From assembly GCA_021186555.1 (NCBI GenBank), contig JAJKFL010000011.1, positions 34,163,923 through 34,227,922 of the forward strand: a stretch of 64,000 bases of DNA. The letters run 5' to 3'. Positions 1 to 12,250 of the stretch are shown in pieces (the first letter of the stretch is position 1; every line of letters begins with the position of its first letter). Below the pieces are notes generated by a model that was not told the origin of the DNA, did no database searches, and saw only the letters and a program-made list of their open reading frames with translations. Both the position numbers and the translations under genes were made by a program. The stretch is from Reticulitermes speratus (taxonomy: Eukaryota; Arthropoda; Insecta; Blattodea; Rhinotermitidae).

Positions 1-2084
1 GTCTGACCTTGTTGACAGAAACATGCGTGAATGTAGAATAACACGGCTGGCACAGTGAGGCCCTGGTTCCTCTCACGGCCGCAGTTGGTGAGTGCCAGAC
101 AGACACTAAGGGCACAGACAGCAATGGCCACGGCTAGCCACAAGCCATAGCTGAAAGGCGTGACGTAGCGATCCCATGCCATGTCGGAGCTCCTGGGTAG
201 ACGTATATACAAGTTTTTGCTGTAATACAAATTGAAGTTATGATCCTAATTGTGTGACGTCACTATTATCACTTATGCTTACACGTAAAGACGCTCTGTC
301 TTGCTGTAAGAGAAATTTACTCTTATGATTTAAATGTGTGACGTCACTAACATCTGTTATGCTTACATTTAATTACAAGTTGACGAACGAAATTATTGAG
401 CGCATAATGAAAATGAAATATTTGTTTTCAGATATTTAAGGTACCGCATTGTACTGATTGAGTGATTTGTTATTTTTGTATTATGATATGTTGTACTTCT
501 GTCGGTGGTAAAAATTTTTGTCGAAACGCGCTCCCTCCCTGTGCAGGATGATTGTACATGTCAACAGCTTGATCCTCACTGTGTTAATAACCACCTGTGA
601 TTCCTCACTGTATCGTGAAGAACGTCAGGTTTGTTTCTCATAGCTGTGAAAACCGAAAACTTTAAAATTTACATCTCTGTAATGATATAGTGGCGGAAAT
701 TTTTCGTAGTGACTAACAGAAATTATAAAAATTAGAGCCTCATTTCTACTGGAACATTTTTGGCCAAAGGAATCTTGGAGGATTTCAAACACCGTCAATC
801 TTCTCAAATTAACAAAGAAGTCTTAGAGAGGAATATAGGACATTCGGAGAACATCAACTCCTTACGCTAAACAGAGTAAGTTCATATCTAATGTGAACAG
901 AATAATTAACCAGTTTTTCTTACTTTCCAAATCCTAGTGTATCTGTGAATGCCAACACATCATCTCTCTCCTTCGTCATTATGAAGTCTCCGATACCAAT
1001 GACTGCCATCCCACTGCTTACCAGCGCCATAATTTCATCCCCGGACACGTTAATAGACATCTCGCCATAATTCTCCAAGGTAATTATTGTACTGACGACA
1101 TGTAAGAGGAATTAATATTGCTGTCAGTTGTCTACAAATTATACTACGCAAAATTTCCAATTCTTCTTACATTGATTCTTTATTTTAGTGTATTGTATTA
1201 TTCGTGGGATTATTATTTCTATAGGAAGGGTCAAATCAATTTTAAATCTTTCATTACAGAGGACTGCAAACGTTGTGTACTGTAGAGGTATTTCTGACGA
1301 TTTCTGTTTCTATAAGCAAATAAATTGAACGTGTACAGAACATTTTCTTGTTGGTTTTATAAACCGAATTTTATCATCACAACTTTAAAACACAGTGTAC
1401 TAATTCCTGAAAGTTACATTTTCCTCACGTTGTGTGACTTTTCTTCAGTTTAACAAGTGTGAGGTCACTTGGCTTTCATTAATTTATCCTCCCTTCTCCC
1501 TTTAATTATTTTAAATTTTATTTATATTATATTCTATATTTATATTATATTATAATATATTATTATATAATTATATATTATATATTTATATTACATTATT
1601 TTCTATTTTATATTCCCATTTTTCTACCAGAAATTTTGTTTATTAGAATAAAATATAGTTACTTACTTTACATTTATTGTGTCCGCCATCATGTGCCATA
1701 TATCCCGTGCAAAATATGGTAAATCCTGAAACTAAAATCACTAATGTACACATTACTTTGTATTAACCTTTAAGATGTCATTGGTATTTATATGTACCAC
1801 ACACCTTATCATTCAGTATTACCATAGCTGTTTAGTACGTATCGAGTATATTAAGGCTCTCAGTGTTGTTTCCATTGGTGGAATTTTATGAATGCGGTAA
1901 TAAGCCTCAGTTTCATTTACTGTTTTTTAATTTCTTGATTTGGCGAGGAAATGGTAGGTGCTAATATGCGGTTATATTTCATAGACTTCGTAATTATTCG
2001 TGTCAATATTACAGAACGAAATCCTTGTAACAAAACTTTTTCTCTCATGTGTTTATAACGCCTGTTTAATTTGAAATTTTAGGA

Positions 2085-2665
2085 AAGGAATGCGTATATA
2101 TTTACCCTTCCCTTCAATGTATGCACCACGTATACATTTATCCTTCCTTCCATGTATGCTACACGAATACATTTATCCTTCCTTCCATGTATGCTACACG
2201 TATACATTTATACTTCCTTCCATATATGCTACACGTAAACATTTATCCTTCCTTCCATGTATGCTACACGTATACATTTACACTTCCCTTCCATGTATGC
2301 AACACGTATACATTTATCCTTCCTTCCATGTATGCTACACGTATACATTTATCCTTCCTTCCATGTATGCTACACGTATACATTTATCCTTCCTTCCATG
2401 TATGCTACACGTATACATTTACCCTTTCCTTCCATGTATGCTACACGTATACATTTATCCTTCCTTCCATGTGTGCTACACATACATTTATACTTCCTTC
2501 CATGTATGCTACACGTATACATTTACCCTTCCCTCCATGTATGCTACACGTATACATTTACCTTCCCTCCCATGTATGCTACACGTATACATTTACCCTT
2601 CCCTTATCATGTATGCTACACGTATACATTTACCCTTCCCTTCTTTATGCTACACGTCATCTACC
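2085..2665. repeat. 35-bp minisatellite in IR-E intron 3
   Basis: About 15-16 tandem units of roughly 35 bp, each containing CATGTATGCTACACGTATAC followed by an ATTTATCCTTCCTTC-like stretch. The long plus-strand ORFs over it (repeated CMLHVYIYPS-type peptides) are by-products of the repeat. Paralogous introns in IR-D (about 21585-21630) and IR-C (about 37265-37335) have a single unit-like segment, so the array expanded in this copy only. Confidence 0.92.
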
Positions 2666-2986
2666 ACACGTATACTCCGATCTTCTTATCTGGCTTCATG
2701 TCCAATACTTTAATTTTATCAGTATAATATTCAAACAAGCAGTACCAATGTTGAGGAAAGACCGTGCATCTTAATCACTTAAACCACTTGGTTAAGCGTG
2801 TTTAGAGATAAAGTCGTCGTTTTTATGTACATTTTGTAAAAACAATTCGGGTATTATGTGGAAGAATATAGGGTCGTTGAATTTTGAATAAAGTGCTCCA
2901 TCTAGTAGACACGATACAAAAGACGTGAAGAATCTTTATGAGTTTGTGCAGAATAAAATTTAGAATGCTGACAATTAGGTAAATTA

Positions 2987-5353
2987 CACTGGGCAACAAA
3001 TTTTAACTTTTTTTCGGTTACGAGCATCAAATCCACTTTCCTTTATGTAATTGGGTATGCTGAACATGAAAATAGGCCTTAAATGATGAGTTAGCTACAG
3101 TTTCCAAGATTTGTGAAATTTTATAATAACATGTAGCATATTTAACACAATAATACTTACTATTCACTGCTGTCCGCCATCACTTCGGATAAAGGCGTCT
3201 TTTCTTAGCCTGTCTTTTGTATACAAGTTCTGGAGAGTCTCTAACTACTGTCCAGCAATAATCTGCTAACATAACTGGACTCCGTTTCCCCTGATAACGA
3301 TTTTCGATTTCCGCAATGGTCTGGTGAAAGCGTTCACCGTGTTCGTCGCTGACCACACCGCAGTTTTCAGGGAAGAAATCCAGGTGAGAATGCAGAAAGT
3401 GAATCTTTAATGACATATTGCAGCCCAATTTCTGATATGCAACCAACAGGTCCTCCACTATTTCCTTGTAATTGTCAGCCTTGGTGTTTCCGAGGAAGTT
3501 ATTAGCAACCAACCGGAAAGCATTCCAAGCACACTGCTCGTCACCAGTGATAAGCCGGTCAAATTGTTCATCTCTGAAGATGTCTCGGATTTGTGGACCG
3601 ACGAAAACACCTTCTTTGACTTTTGCATCACTCATCCTCGGAAATTTATCACGAAGGTACTTGAATGCTTGGCCGTCTCGATCCATTGCCTTGACGAAAT
3701 TCTTCATTAGGCCAAGCTTAACGTGCAGCGGTGGCAACAGAATCTTGCTTGGTTCCACTAAAGACGAATGTAGTACATTCTTTGAACCTGGCTCCAGACG
3801 TTGTCTTAAAGGCCAGTCCCTGACCACGTAGTGCGAGGCCCTTGCTCGGCTGTCCCATTCACAGATGAAACAACAGAATTTTGTGTATCCTTGCTGCAGT
3901 CCGAGTAAGATGGCAACAACCTTTAAGTCACAACAAAGCTGCCATTTATATTTATCATGGTTTATGCACTCCAACAGTTGCTTCATGTTGCTGTATGTTT
4001 CTTTCATGTGAACTGCATGACCGATTGGAATCGATGGCAAAATGTTGCCATTATGCAATAATACTGCTTTCAAACTCAACTGTGAGGAGTCTATGAAAAG
4101 TCTCCATTCATCAGCGTTATGATTGATGTTGAGAGCTGACATCAGACCATCAATGTCATGGCAAGTGACGAGATTACTTTTCATTGAAAAGAATGAAACA
4201 AAGTCTTTATGACGTGAACGAAATGTAGATACGCAGACGCCCTCACCAAGTAGATTCCACTGCTGCAATCTTGAGCCCAAGAGTTCAGCTTTACCTTTCG
4301 ACAAATCTAGATCTCGCACAAGGTCGTTCAATTCGTTCTGTGTTATTCTGTGTGGCTCAGTACATGCTTCATCAGATATAAAATCTGGATCGCTAGAACT
4401 TGAGACATTTGTATTACTGCATTCCTCATCTTCATCATCATCTTCGATTTCAAATGAGTCAGGCGGTTCTGGAATAGGTAGATCGTCTCCATGGAGCACC
4501 GGTAGTATAGCAGATGGTATATTTGGGTAGCTCAGCTTACACTTTTTCTTCTTCGACGTTCCATGTTCCAGTGGAGGAACCATGCAGAAATAGCAGTCAG
4601 TAATGTGGTTTGTTGGCTCACGCCACACCATGGGTACAGCAAAAGGCATAGAACGCTTCTTGTGATTTAACCAGCCGCAAAGATTTGCCGAACAAGAGTT
4701 GCAGCATATGTGTGGAGCCCAGCTCTTGTCCTGATCCCCAACTTTACAACCGAAGTATAGATGGTACGCCTTTTTCACAATTGGAGTTAGAGCACGCTTT
4801 TGTGAAACAAACTTTCCCACAAACATAACAAAAACTATCTGAACGGTTCACACATTTACGAGGCATCTTAGTTTTCTTCGCGTTAAAAAACAAGATATTG
4901 TAACCGAGCACGGATGCAGCGAGAAAGCACACTGAAACTCTAAATACCACATGGCACACCGTGGAGAAGGCACGGGAATCCCCGACGATTAGCTAGCGCG
5001 ACCCGACGCGATCCGACGATGACCGACACCAAGTCACTGCAGTTACGCTACGCCAGAACCGGCTCAATATATAGGCCTATATAATTTTGTGAATATGCAA
5101 GTACACAATCTTAGTGTAAGTATAAGCCTATAGCATAAATTACGGTTAGGAATGGAAATGTAGACCCATTTCAGTCTTTCGTGTATAAACAAAATGTAAG
5201 GAAAATAATACAAATCGGTCACATTAATAAAGGCCTGTTACTTCAAAACAAGAGCTAACAAACAATTTTAAGCATCATATTCGTTCTCAGCGACCTCAAA
5301 TTAGTTAAGATTAACTAGTTTCAACTCCGTAACATTTTCACTGTTGACCAGTG
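2987..5353 (-). mobile_element. DNA transposon with CACTG termini and TTA target-site duplication
   Basis: A 2367-bp insertion in IR-E intron 3. The left end reads CACTGGGCAACA and the reverse complement of the right end reads CACTGGTCAACA. TTA flanks both sides (2984-2986 and 5354-5356). The paralogous IR-D intron is uninterrupted at about 21938-21941, and removing the element plus one TTA restores the alignment. Ends and a 3-bp duplication fit the CACTA/CMC type of cut-and-paste element, though TWA-type duplications also occur in PIF/Harbinger. It encodes one long minus-strand ORF (separate entry). Outside the ORF I see no second gene. Confidence 0.85.
3180..4866 (-). pseudogene. Transposase-like protein of the CACTG element, one frameshift near the N-terminus
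   Basis: An ORF of 548 codons runs from 4826 to 3180. The likely true start is the ATG at 4866 (MPRKCVNRSDSFCYVCGKV), which is one base out of frame with the rest; the frames overlap around 4800-4826, so a single-base indel separates them. Features, numbered on the 548-codon ORF: Cys-rich N-terminus (CGKV then HICCNSCSANLC, 39-50), acidic stretch 125-155, Asp246 in LFIDSS, Asp300 in LCCDLK, a CxxC at 319-322 and an SDEHGERFH block (493-501) with Glu495/Glu498. D-D-E spacing plus an inserted zinc-binding motif suggests an RNase-H-fold transposase. I recall similar uncharacterised proteins in many arthropods but cannot assign a superfamily. The copy is probably inactive unless the 4826 start is used. 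Confidence 0.7.
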
Positions 5354-6599
5354 TTATTCGAGATCTTTGCTGTATCAGCTACCATAGGTAAAATACCACT
5401 ACTGTTAGCTAATAATGAGTGGCCAATATCACAACTAACGAAACATTATATAACATATAGCAAGATGTAATCTTCAGACAAAAACATTTTTTGTTATTCT
5501 GAAAAATATTTTTTGCAAGGATTGCGGGCAGATAGGATCAGCAACTCAAGGGATACAACTGAAACACACGTTAAATTTTCTGTTTTATGCGACGAATGGA
5601 AGCACGTGTGTGAAGAGATGTAGGGATTGTGTGTCTTCTGAAGTTACAAACAATGAGTTTCAAATGAATAACTGGGAATATTTAGAGTTTGTGGAGCTTT
5701 TAATGCAGAATCAGTAATCAATATGTCAAAAAAGCTAGAAATAAACTCTTCCCGAATTTCCAGCCCCCTATGTCAAATATTTTCAATTTCCATTTTCCTG
5801 CCCATTTTATAATATACAACATGCAGATTTGTATCCAAACCCCCATAGAAGCTTCTCTAGATCGGTCTTGTTCACAGTGTCGAATTATAAATCTTCGTAC
5901 CGAAATTTTCCTCTTACATCAATTTCAATGACATTCATAAAATGATCCTGTAGGTTGTTCCTCCTCCTGTAGAGGCCCTGTGAGGGCCAGGTGAGGCCGC
6001 CACCAGCAGTCCAGTTACCAAAACGATATGTCTGCAGAGGAAGTGTGGGGTTAACACGGTACACTTCGGTCAGCACGACGACGTGGTCAACTTGTGGCTG
6101 AGCCACCAGGAACTGGCAGTCAAAAGGAATGTTGATGTCTGTGAAAAACTGCTCCAGGGACGTGTTGGTGTCCAGGAACAGCATCCAGATGGCTCTAGAT
6201 GAATCTGTGTCTACAAATGTCTGAAAGTTAGAATTTGGTGTTTTATTTTATTGCTAGAAAATTTTGGTTCTATTAATTTACGCGCATATGTTGTGAATAT
6301 ATATGGACTGTGAACTGTTTATATTTAAAGATAAATTAATATTTGAAAAAGCATCTATAGGAAATTATGCAATATTTTCTTTTCCTCTTGTATATAAGCT
6401 TTTCTGACATTACGCATTCTGATTTTGAATATCTGAATTTTTTTCGGAAAATGAAATATTCTGTGAACTGAGAGTATTTTTCTTTAAATACCTCTGACGG
6501 AATTCACAGTAAAATTAATTGTTAAATTAAGTATATCTACGTAAAACAGAATATTATTCTGTTAATGAAATAAAGAATAATTTAAAATTCCTGGCTTGT

Positions 6600-6830
6600 T
6601 ACACTTATGGGTAAAAGAAAGTTGGAAATATTGCTTTGTTCGAAATTCTGAATGAGAATAGAGCGGTTGCTAAACATAGGCTTAAATGGGCTGATAATAT
6701 GAAGATGGATTTCAAATAAATCTCTTGGGAAGGCCTGAACTGAATTGATCCGTCCCAGGATAGACAGAAATGGGGTTTTGTGAACCCGGTAATAAATTTC
6801 AATTACTATAAAATGGGAGGAAAAATTAAT
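6600..6830 (+). mobile_element. RTE-like LINE relic in IR-E intron 2
   Basis: A short, decayed copy of the 3' part of the dispersed LINE best seen at 17475-17960 (GGCTTAAATGGGCTGATAAT, then a stretch reading like DWIDxAQDRDRWRxxVN). The same insertion is present in introns 2 of IR-D and IR-C, so it predates the duplications. Confidence 0.6.
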
Positions 6831-8254
6831 CTCAATAAGAGCATTGCTGTAATCAGGTAGTTAGTTAGTTAGTTAAGAGTAGGGAAGTGGAAACCTCACA
6901 GCTTAATGGCGTATGAGTAAGTAATTACTATTCTTTTCTTGCAATGGCCTCTGAGCCGAAGAAACTTATGAGCTGAAATAAATTACCAATATACTGTGAC
7001 CACTAGATTTGTAATATAAAGCTGCAGTTACCTGGTGATGGCACAGCTCTTAGTTCAGAGATGTGAGAATTCATTCCAAATATATTTTAAAACTGTAGCC
7101 TCTTTTCTTTACAAGCAGCCTTCAATTTTTGCATTTCGAGAGGATCTCAAAATATATCAAATGTATAAAGTATTTTGAAAACGTTTACCACCTATTACAA
7201 TACACTTACACATTTTAGCTGACAACAGGTATGTCAGCACATATCTAACCTGATTTATGTAGCTTCTTGTTTCTTCGTTTCCACTCAGTATGACGTATAT
7301 TGACCGCTGAGCGACGCATCTCTCTCTGGTGCCACTTCCAAATTTCTTCTCCATATCAGGAACATATTCATATAATAAGTACTTGCGAACTGTCTGCATC
7401 AATACTGTATCTCCAAAACCTGAAATACATTAATTATATATTATATTACATAAATGATATTCAAAAATTAAAAGTACATTAGATCCAGCATATGCCTGCT
7501 ATCTTTCTTTCAGACTTTTGCGAGACCTGACAAATTATTTATAATATTTGCATAATGTTAACATATGGTACAACACATATGATGACAAAGAGATTTAAGA
7601 TCTAAAAACAAGAACAAATTAAATAATAAACAGTAATGTATTTAAATACACTCCTCTAATATATTTAAGTTTATTCCATTGTAAATTAAAGTATTACTTT
7701 ACATAGAATTTGTATTTTTGTGTACGGTGTATGTAAGGTTATATTATGGGTACAGTATGTATTGAAATACGTTTGTCTGAAATGTAAAAATAACTATTTT
7801 AAAAAGTATAATTCATTACAAATCATGTAAAGTGCATTGTACTACATTCAGAAGTTCAGATACTAATGTTCCAAATTATCATATGACATTCACACAACTG
7901 CAGTAGTCCAGTTCTTTAAAAAGGCTAATGTTTCCTGGTTTTTAATTGAGCTCTATTGCAAGGATTTATGCATAGGTTACTTGAGCTGTTTGTAAGTCCT
8001 TTGATCTTGTCCACTAGATGGACGGAGGAGTTAGCAGCACGTTACGGCCGTTTTACCTCAGGGGCATTACATCCTGTTCACATTCGAAAACATGCTAATT
8101 GGACCACGTAGTTTTCTGGACACAAAAACGGAAAAATATATGCGTCACTCGAGGATGTGAAACCCCGTACTTAGACTAAACCTCTCGGCTCATCTGCGGT
8201 GTGTGCACATACAGTTAAATGATCATTCGACAAGCTGACAGTTACATACCTGTA

Positions 8255-8400
8255 GCTATAAGACCCTACTTACCCCCCATGGCACAGGCGGATAATTATC
8301 GACATCACGCCAAGGAGGGCCGAGTTCAATCCCAGGCCAGTCCATGTAGGACTTTTGGTTGAAAAAGTGGCACTGAGTCAATAACACTCGACCGTTTTTG
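8255..8400 (+). mobile_element. tRNA-derived SINE-like segment in IR-E intron 1
   Basis: A box-A-like TGGCACAGGCGG and a box-B-like GAGTTCAATCCC about 40 bases apart. The same segment occurs in IR-C intron 1 (41285-41430) and, eroded, in IR-B intron 1 (about 62150-62240). No tRNA fold is preserved. The larger homologous block is about 7910-8480. Confidence 0.5.
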
Positions 8401-8877
8401 CACAAACATTCATTCATCCAAAACACATGCTCTGTATCTTAACCCTTCTAGGAATCTTTAAAGAGACATTTCAGCAATTTCTATAAACTACGAATTGAGA
8501 AAAAAGAGCATACACGAAGCTAAGATGTTTTGATCGAAAACGATGAACTTCAAATTTCCAAGACATATACACTCCTCATACATTAAAATGATATATTTGC
8601 AAAAAAACTTTCGTATTAGATATACCAAATCATAAGCATTTCCTTTAAAAGATTTTATAAGTATATTTCTCTTCATTAAAGTCGCACGACTTATGTAAAT
8701 AATACAAAATTAATTCTCACCTTGCTGTTCTTCTTCAGAGTTTATGATGAAAATGCAACTGCTTGGCAACTGCTGATAAATATCAGCAATAAATTCTGCT
8801 TTTTCCTACACTTTCTCTAAACCAGCACTCACAGTGCTACTAAACAATAATAACACAACAATGATATACGTCTGCAT

Positions 8878-9300
8878 TTGGAACGTAAAGCGATCGAAGT
8901 TTTATCACTAAATTAGAACCTGTTCTCCTCTTACAACACCAAACATTTTGGTGTTTCTTTGTAATTAAGTAAAGAATTTGGTTGGAAACATAACTTGAAA
9001 TTTTGGAGCAGGTATATGTAGTAGAGATATCCAGTAATTGTGTGGCTCCACAATCAACATATCAGTTGAACTTGTGGCAGGTTTGTGTAAGCTGTACGTA
9101 GTGTGTAGTTACTGCTTCCTCACTAGAACATGTTTCAATTCGTATTGATATTCTGATTAGTTTCTACTGTCTGCGTAACGTTCCACGGTAATGATTGTGC
9201 TGACATTGAAATGAACATTAAATGGGAGTAACCGTGCAACTGCTTCTTTGATAAATAATCATGTCAAACTTGCTTATTCTGTTTAAAATTTCCGTGTCAA
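8878..9300 (-). promoter_or_regulatory. 5' flank of IR-E, shared with the other IR copies
   Basis: Upstream sequence alignable by eye with the flanks of IR-D (25231-25665), IR-C (41951-42345) and the exon-1 relic (28213-28790): a CAAAATTTTGGTGTTTCT-like segment, then a CAGTTACACG/CAGTTATACG-like segment, then a Thr/Ser-poor AT stretch. It probably contains the promoter, but I cannot name a TATA box or start site. Confidence 0.4.
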
Positions 9301-9639
9301 ATTGAGGCCAATGCAGAGGAAGGAAAAAAGGAATGAGAATTGTTTTGTTAGACAATTGATAGTCTTACTAAATTTTGTGACTTTCATTTTAATGTAACTC
9401 CACTCAGTTTCCTTTAATTAAGAAAAAATTAAGATTGACAGGGAATGTTTCACGCATAGACATGAAAAGTATTACACACAGGAATATTTTATTGGTGGCT
9501 AGGATTTAAAAATATTTCTCCTGACGTTTATTTAATTATAAAATAATTACCACGTGTCTCCTCCTCAGTATTTGTCAATAATTTCTATTTCTTACTCCTT
9601 CTTCATCAACGTTTATCCAAAGAGTTACTGATAGCAAAA

Positions 9640-11363
9640 AAGAAGGCTCAGGAGACATTCTTAAGTTCGGTCTTTCAAAACGAAGGTAAATGCTGGGCAG
9701 AGATTTATAAGTATGTTAAAAGACGTAAAGGTAATAGATAAAATATTCCTGCGATCAAGGGCATTAATGGAAATCTCATCACCGAACCAATAGAAAAGGC
9801 CAACTCCGTAAACTCTTATTATGCGTCTGTATTCAGTTGCGAACGAAATACCCCGCAGATCCAATCAACAGGAAAACCTTTCACAATTAGTATCAACATT
9901 TTACAGAAATGACTATCAGCAATCGGGAGAAATAAATCCGTCACACCAGATGGCATTCCTGGGGAAATTTTAAAGTTAGGTGGGGAAGCCATGATTCCAT
10001 ACCTCGCGAGATTGCTGGATATAACGATGAACAACAATTCTATCCCAGGGGACTGGAAAAAAGCTATAGTGGTTCCTATTTATAAAGGGGGAGATCGATC
10101 GGTAGTGGGAATAGACCGGTCAGTTTAAACTCAGTAGTTTGCAAACAAATGGAGCAAGTTATAGCAGGGTATCTAAGGCAAGTCTGGGAAATGAGTGAGT
10201 GGTTATATGAGGGTCAGCATGGATTTAGACCAGGGTACTCATGCGAAAGTCAAGTAGTCACAGTTTGTCAAGATATTGCTGATTCACTGGACGGGGGAGT
10301 CAGGACTGACGCGATTGTAATAGATTTTTCAAAGGCTTTTGATTTAGTCCCACATGATAGGCTGCTTACAAAAATTGCGGAAACCGGAGTGGACTTGAGG
10401 GTAGTGGTATGGATAAAGGAATTTCTCTTAGGACGTTCGCAAAGAGTTAGAGTTGACGGACAACTATCCGATGAAGTCAGAGTAACGTCGGGAGTGCCGC
10501 AAGGGAGTGTATTAGGTCCGTTGCTGTTCCTCTCTTATGTTAATGATATTTGGAAAAACATTGAGTCAAATATACGGCTTTTCGCTGATGATTGTATAAT
10601 ATATTGTATAATCGATAGTAGTGACATTGAAAATTTGCAGACAGACTTAAATAGATTAGGGGAATGGGCGGTTGAAAATAAAATGAGGATAAATCCAGGT
10701 AAAAGTAAAGCAGTAAGCTTCAATAGAGCTAGGGTGAAAGGTAGACTGAGGTATTGAATTGGGGATCAACTAATTCCAGAGGCAAATAGCTATAAGTATT
10801 TAGGAATAATTATACGCAGCGATCTAAGTTGGGCAGATCATGTAAATTATACACTAAGAAAATCATGGAAGGCTCTTTATTTCGTAATGCGTATACTCAA
10901 AAGGGCAAATAATAATACGAAACCTTTAGCTTATACGGCACTAGTGAGACCGATACTTGATTATGGAGCGGTGTGTTGGGACCCATACAGAGAAGGTCAG
11001 GTAAGCGCTTTGAATCGCGTGCAAAAGAGAGCGGCAAAATTTGCAAATAATACAAATGAATCGGTTTGGGAAACATTGACACAGCGTAGAGCGATAGCCC
11101 GAATATGCGCCCTTTTCAAAGCATACACCGGGGGACGGGCTTGGAAAACGATAGGGGATAGACTGCTAAAATCATGCTACCTGGGTAGGGACGATCATAG
11201 TCGGAAAATTAGGACTAGGAAACAAAGAACAGATGTGGGTAAATATTCCTTTGTAAATAAGCTCATAAAAAGCTGGAACCAATTATCTCCAAGCGTACTA
11301 GCTACTTTTCCCTGTAAATTAAGCACTTTTAGAAAAAGTGTCAAGAAAGTCATTACAAGCTAA
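9640..11363 (+). pseudogene. Reverse transcriptase of the 9.6-12.3 kb LINE, inactivated
   Basis: RT motifs in order: AIVVPIYKGG and RPVSLNS (about 10060-10130), GFRPGYSCESQ, DFSKAFDLVPHDRL, TSGVPQGSVLGPLLFL, LFADDCIIY (catalytic Asp pair, about 10580), NPGKSKAVSF, then KYLGIIIRSDL and the C-terminal VRPILDYGAVCWDP thumb/tail region. Lesions include stops near 9737 and 9909, a frameshift near 10100 and a TGA at 10755-10757 between two otherwise in-frame halves (10149-10757 and 10758-11363). Jockey/I/CR1-type, clade not resolved. The copy is clearly dead. Confidence 0.85.
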
Positions 11364-11384
11364 GGGTTTTTAAGTGAGGATTAA

Positions 11385-12250
11385 ATAAAAATAAGGGATG
11401 TGAAGTGAAGAGGTGTGAAGTGATGTGAAGTGAAGTGCTTTGGTTTCGAAGTGAAGTGAAGTGAATTAAGTTCTTGGGGGATATAATTATCATGTACTTT
11501 GGTCTGACTTTATACTGAGGATAATCTAACGCACTGAAATTAACTAATGTGTGGGTGTTTTTTTTGTAATGTGCGTGTGTGTTTTTTTTCTTGTATTTTG
11601 TATAGGTGTTTTTGTAAGGTGTGGATGTTCTTGTAAGGTGTGAATTCTTTTGTAAGATGTGGTTGCTTTGTAAGGTGTGGATGTTTTGTAATGTGTGTAT
11701 GGTGTTCTAATATGTGTACTTGTATTTACTGTATGTATTTTGTTTTGTATGTGTATGGGTGTTTTTGTAAGGTGTGGATGTATTTGTAAGGTATGGTGTT
11801 CTAATATGTGTACTTGTATTTACTCTATGTATTTTGTTTTGTATGTGTATGGGTGTTTTTGGTAGGTGTGGATGTATTTGTAAGGTATGGATGTTTTTGT
11901 AAGGTGTGGATGCTTTTGTAAGAAGTGGATGCTTTTGTAAGGTGTGGATGTTTTTGTAATGTGTGTACGGTGTTCTAATGTGTGTACTTGTATTTACTGT
12001 ATGTATTTTTTTTATGTGTATGGGTGTTTTTGTAAGGTGTGGATGTTTTTGTAAGGTATGGATGCTTTGGTAAGCAGTGGATGCTTTGTTAAGGTGTGTA
12101 TGTTTTTGTAATGTGTGTACGATGTTCTAATGTATGTACTTGTATTTACTGTATGTATTTTGTTTTGTAATTGTGTATAGTTTGTTTTGTATTGTTATCT
12201 TTATGTATATTATAAGTCCATTTGTATTGTGTGTACTAGTGTAAGGACTA
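11385..12250 (+). repeat. GT-rich degenerate tandem repeats in the LINE 3' UTR
   Basis: An opening GTGAAGTGAAGTG-type run (11400-11465), then many imperfect copies of GGTGTGGATGTTTTTGTAA, and three copies of a longer block containing TGTACTTGTATTTACTGTATG. All have the same strand polarity as the RT. No coding potential. Confidence 0.75.

Larger units (their letters stand above)
1..8877 (-). pseudogene. IR-E: divergent ionotropic receptor, exons 1-6, premature stop in exon 1, 3' end outside window
   Basis: Ligand-gated cation channel of the insect IR family (iGluR-derived chemoreceptors, expected in sensory-neuron dendrites). Exons on the reverse complement: E1 8877-8721, E2 7419-7250, E3 6220-5918, E4 1725-1667, E5 1091-924, E6 219-8. 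All have AG acceptors and GT donors and keep phase with IR-D. E1 has a signal peptide (start [12 protein letters not shown]). E3 carries the FLVAQPQ and [17 protein letters not shown] motifs. E4 keeps the IR-typical YFARDIW segment. E5 is the end of S1 (MAVIGIG, MTKERDDV). E6 holds TM1 ([11 protein letters not shown]) and the pore end CFCQQG. Codon 24 is TAG (8806-8808) where IR-D has Leu; everything after it is open. Exons 7-9 would lie left of the window. Introns 4 and 5 hold only sequence shared with IR-D. The stop could be a real lesion, a readthrough codon or a base-call error. Confidence 0.85.

Noticed and set aside
2090..2774. ORFs of 156-217 codons with repeated CYTYTFILPS-type peptides
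   Set aside because: They are frames of the 35-bp minisatellite; no splice or domain support.
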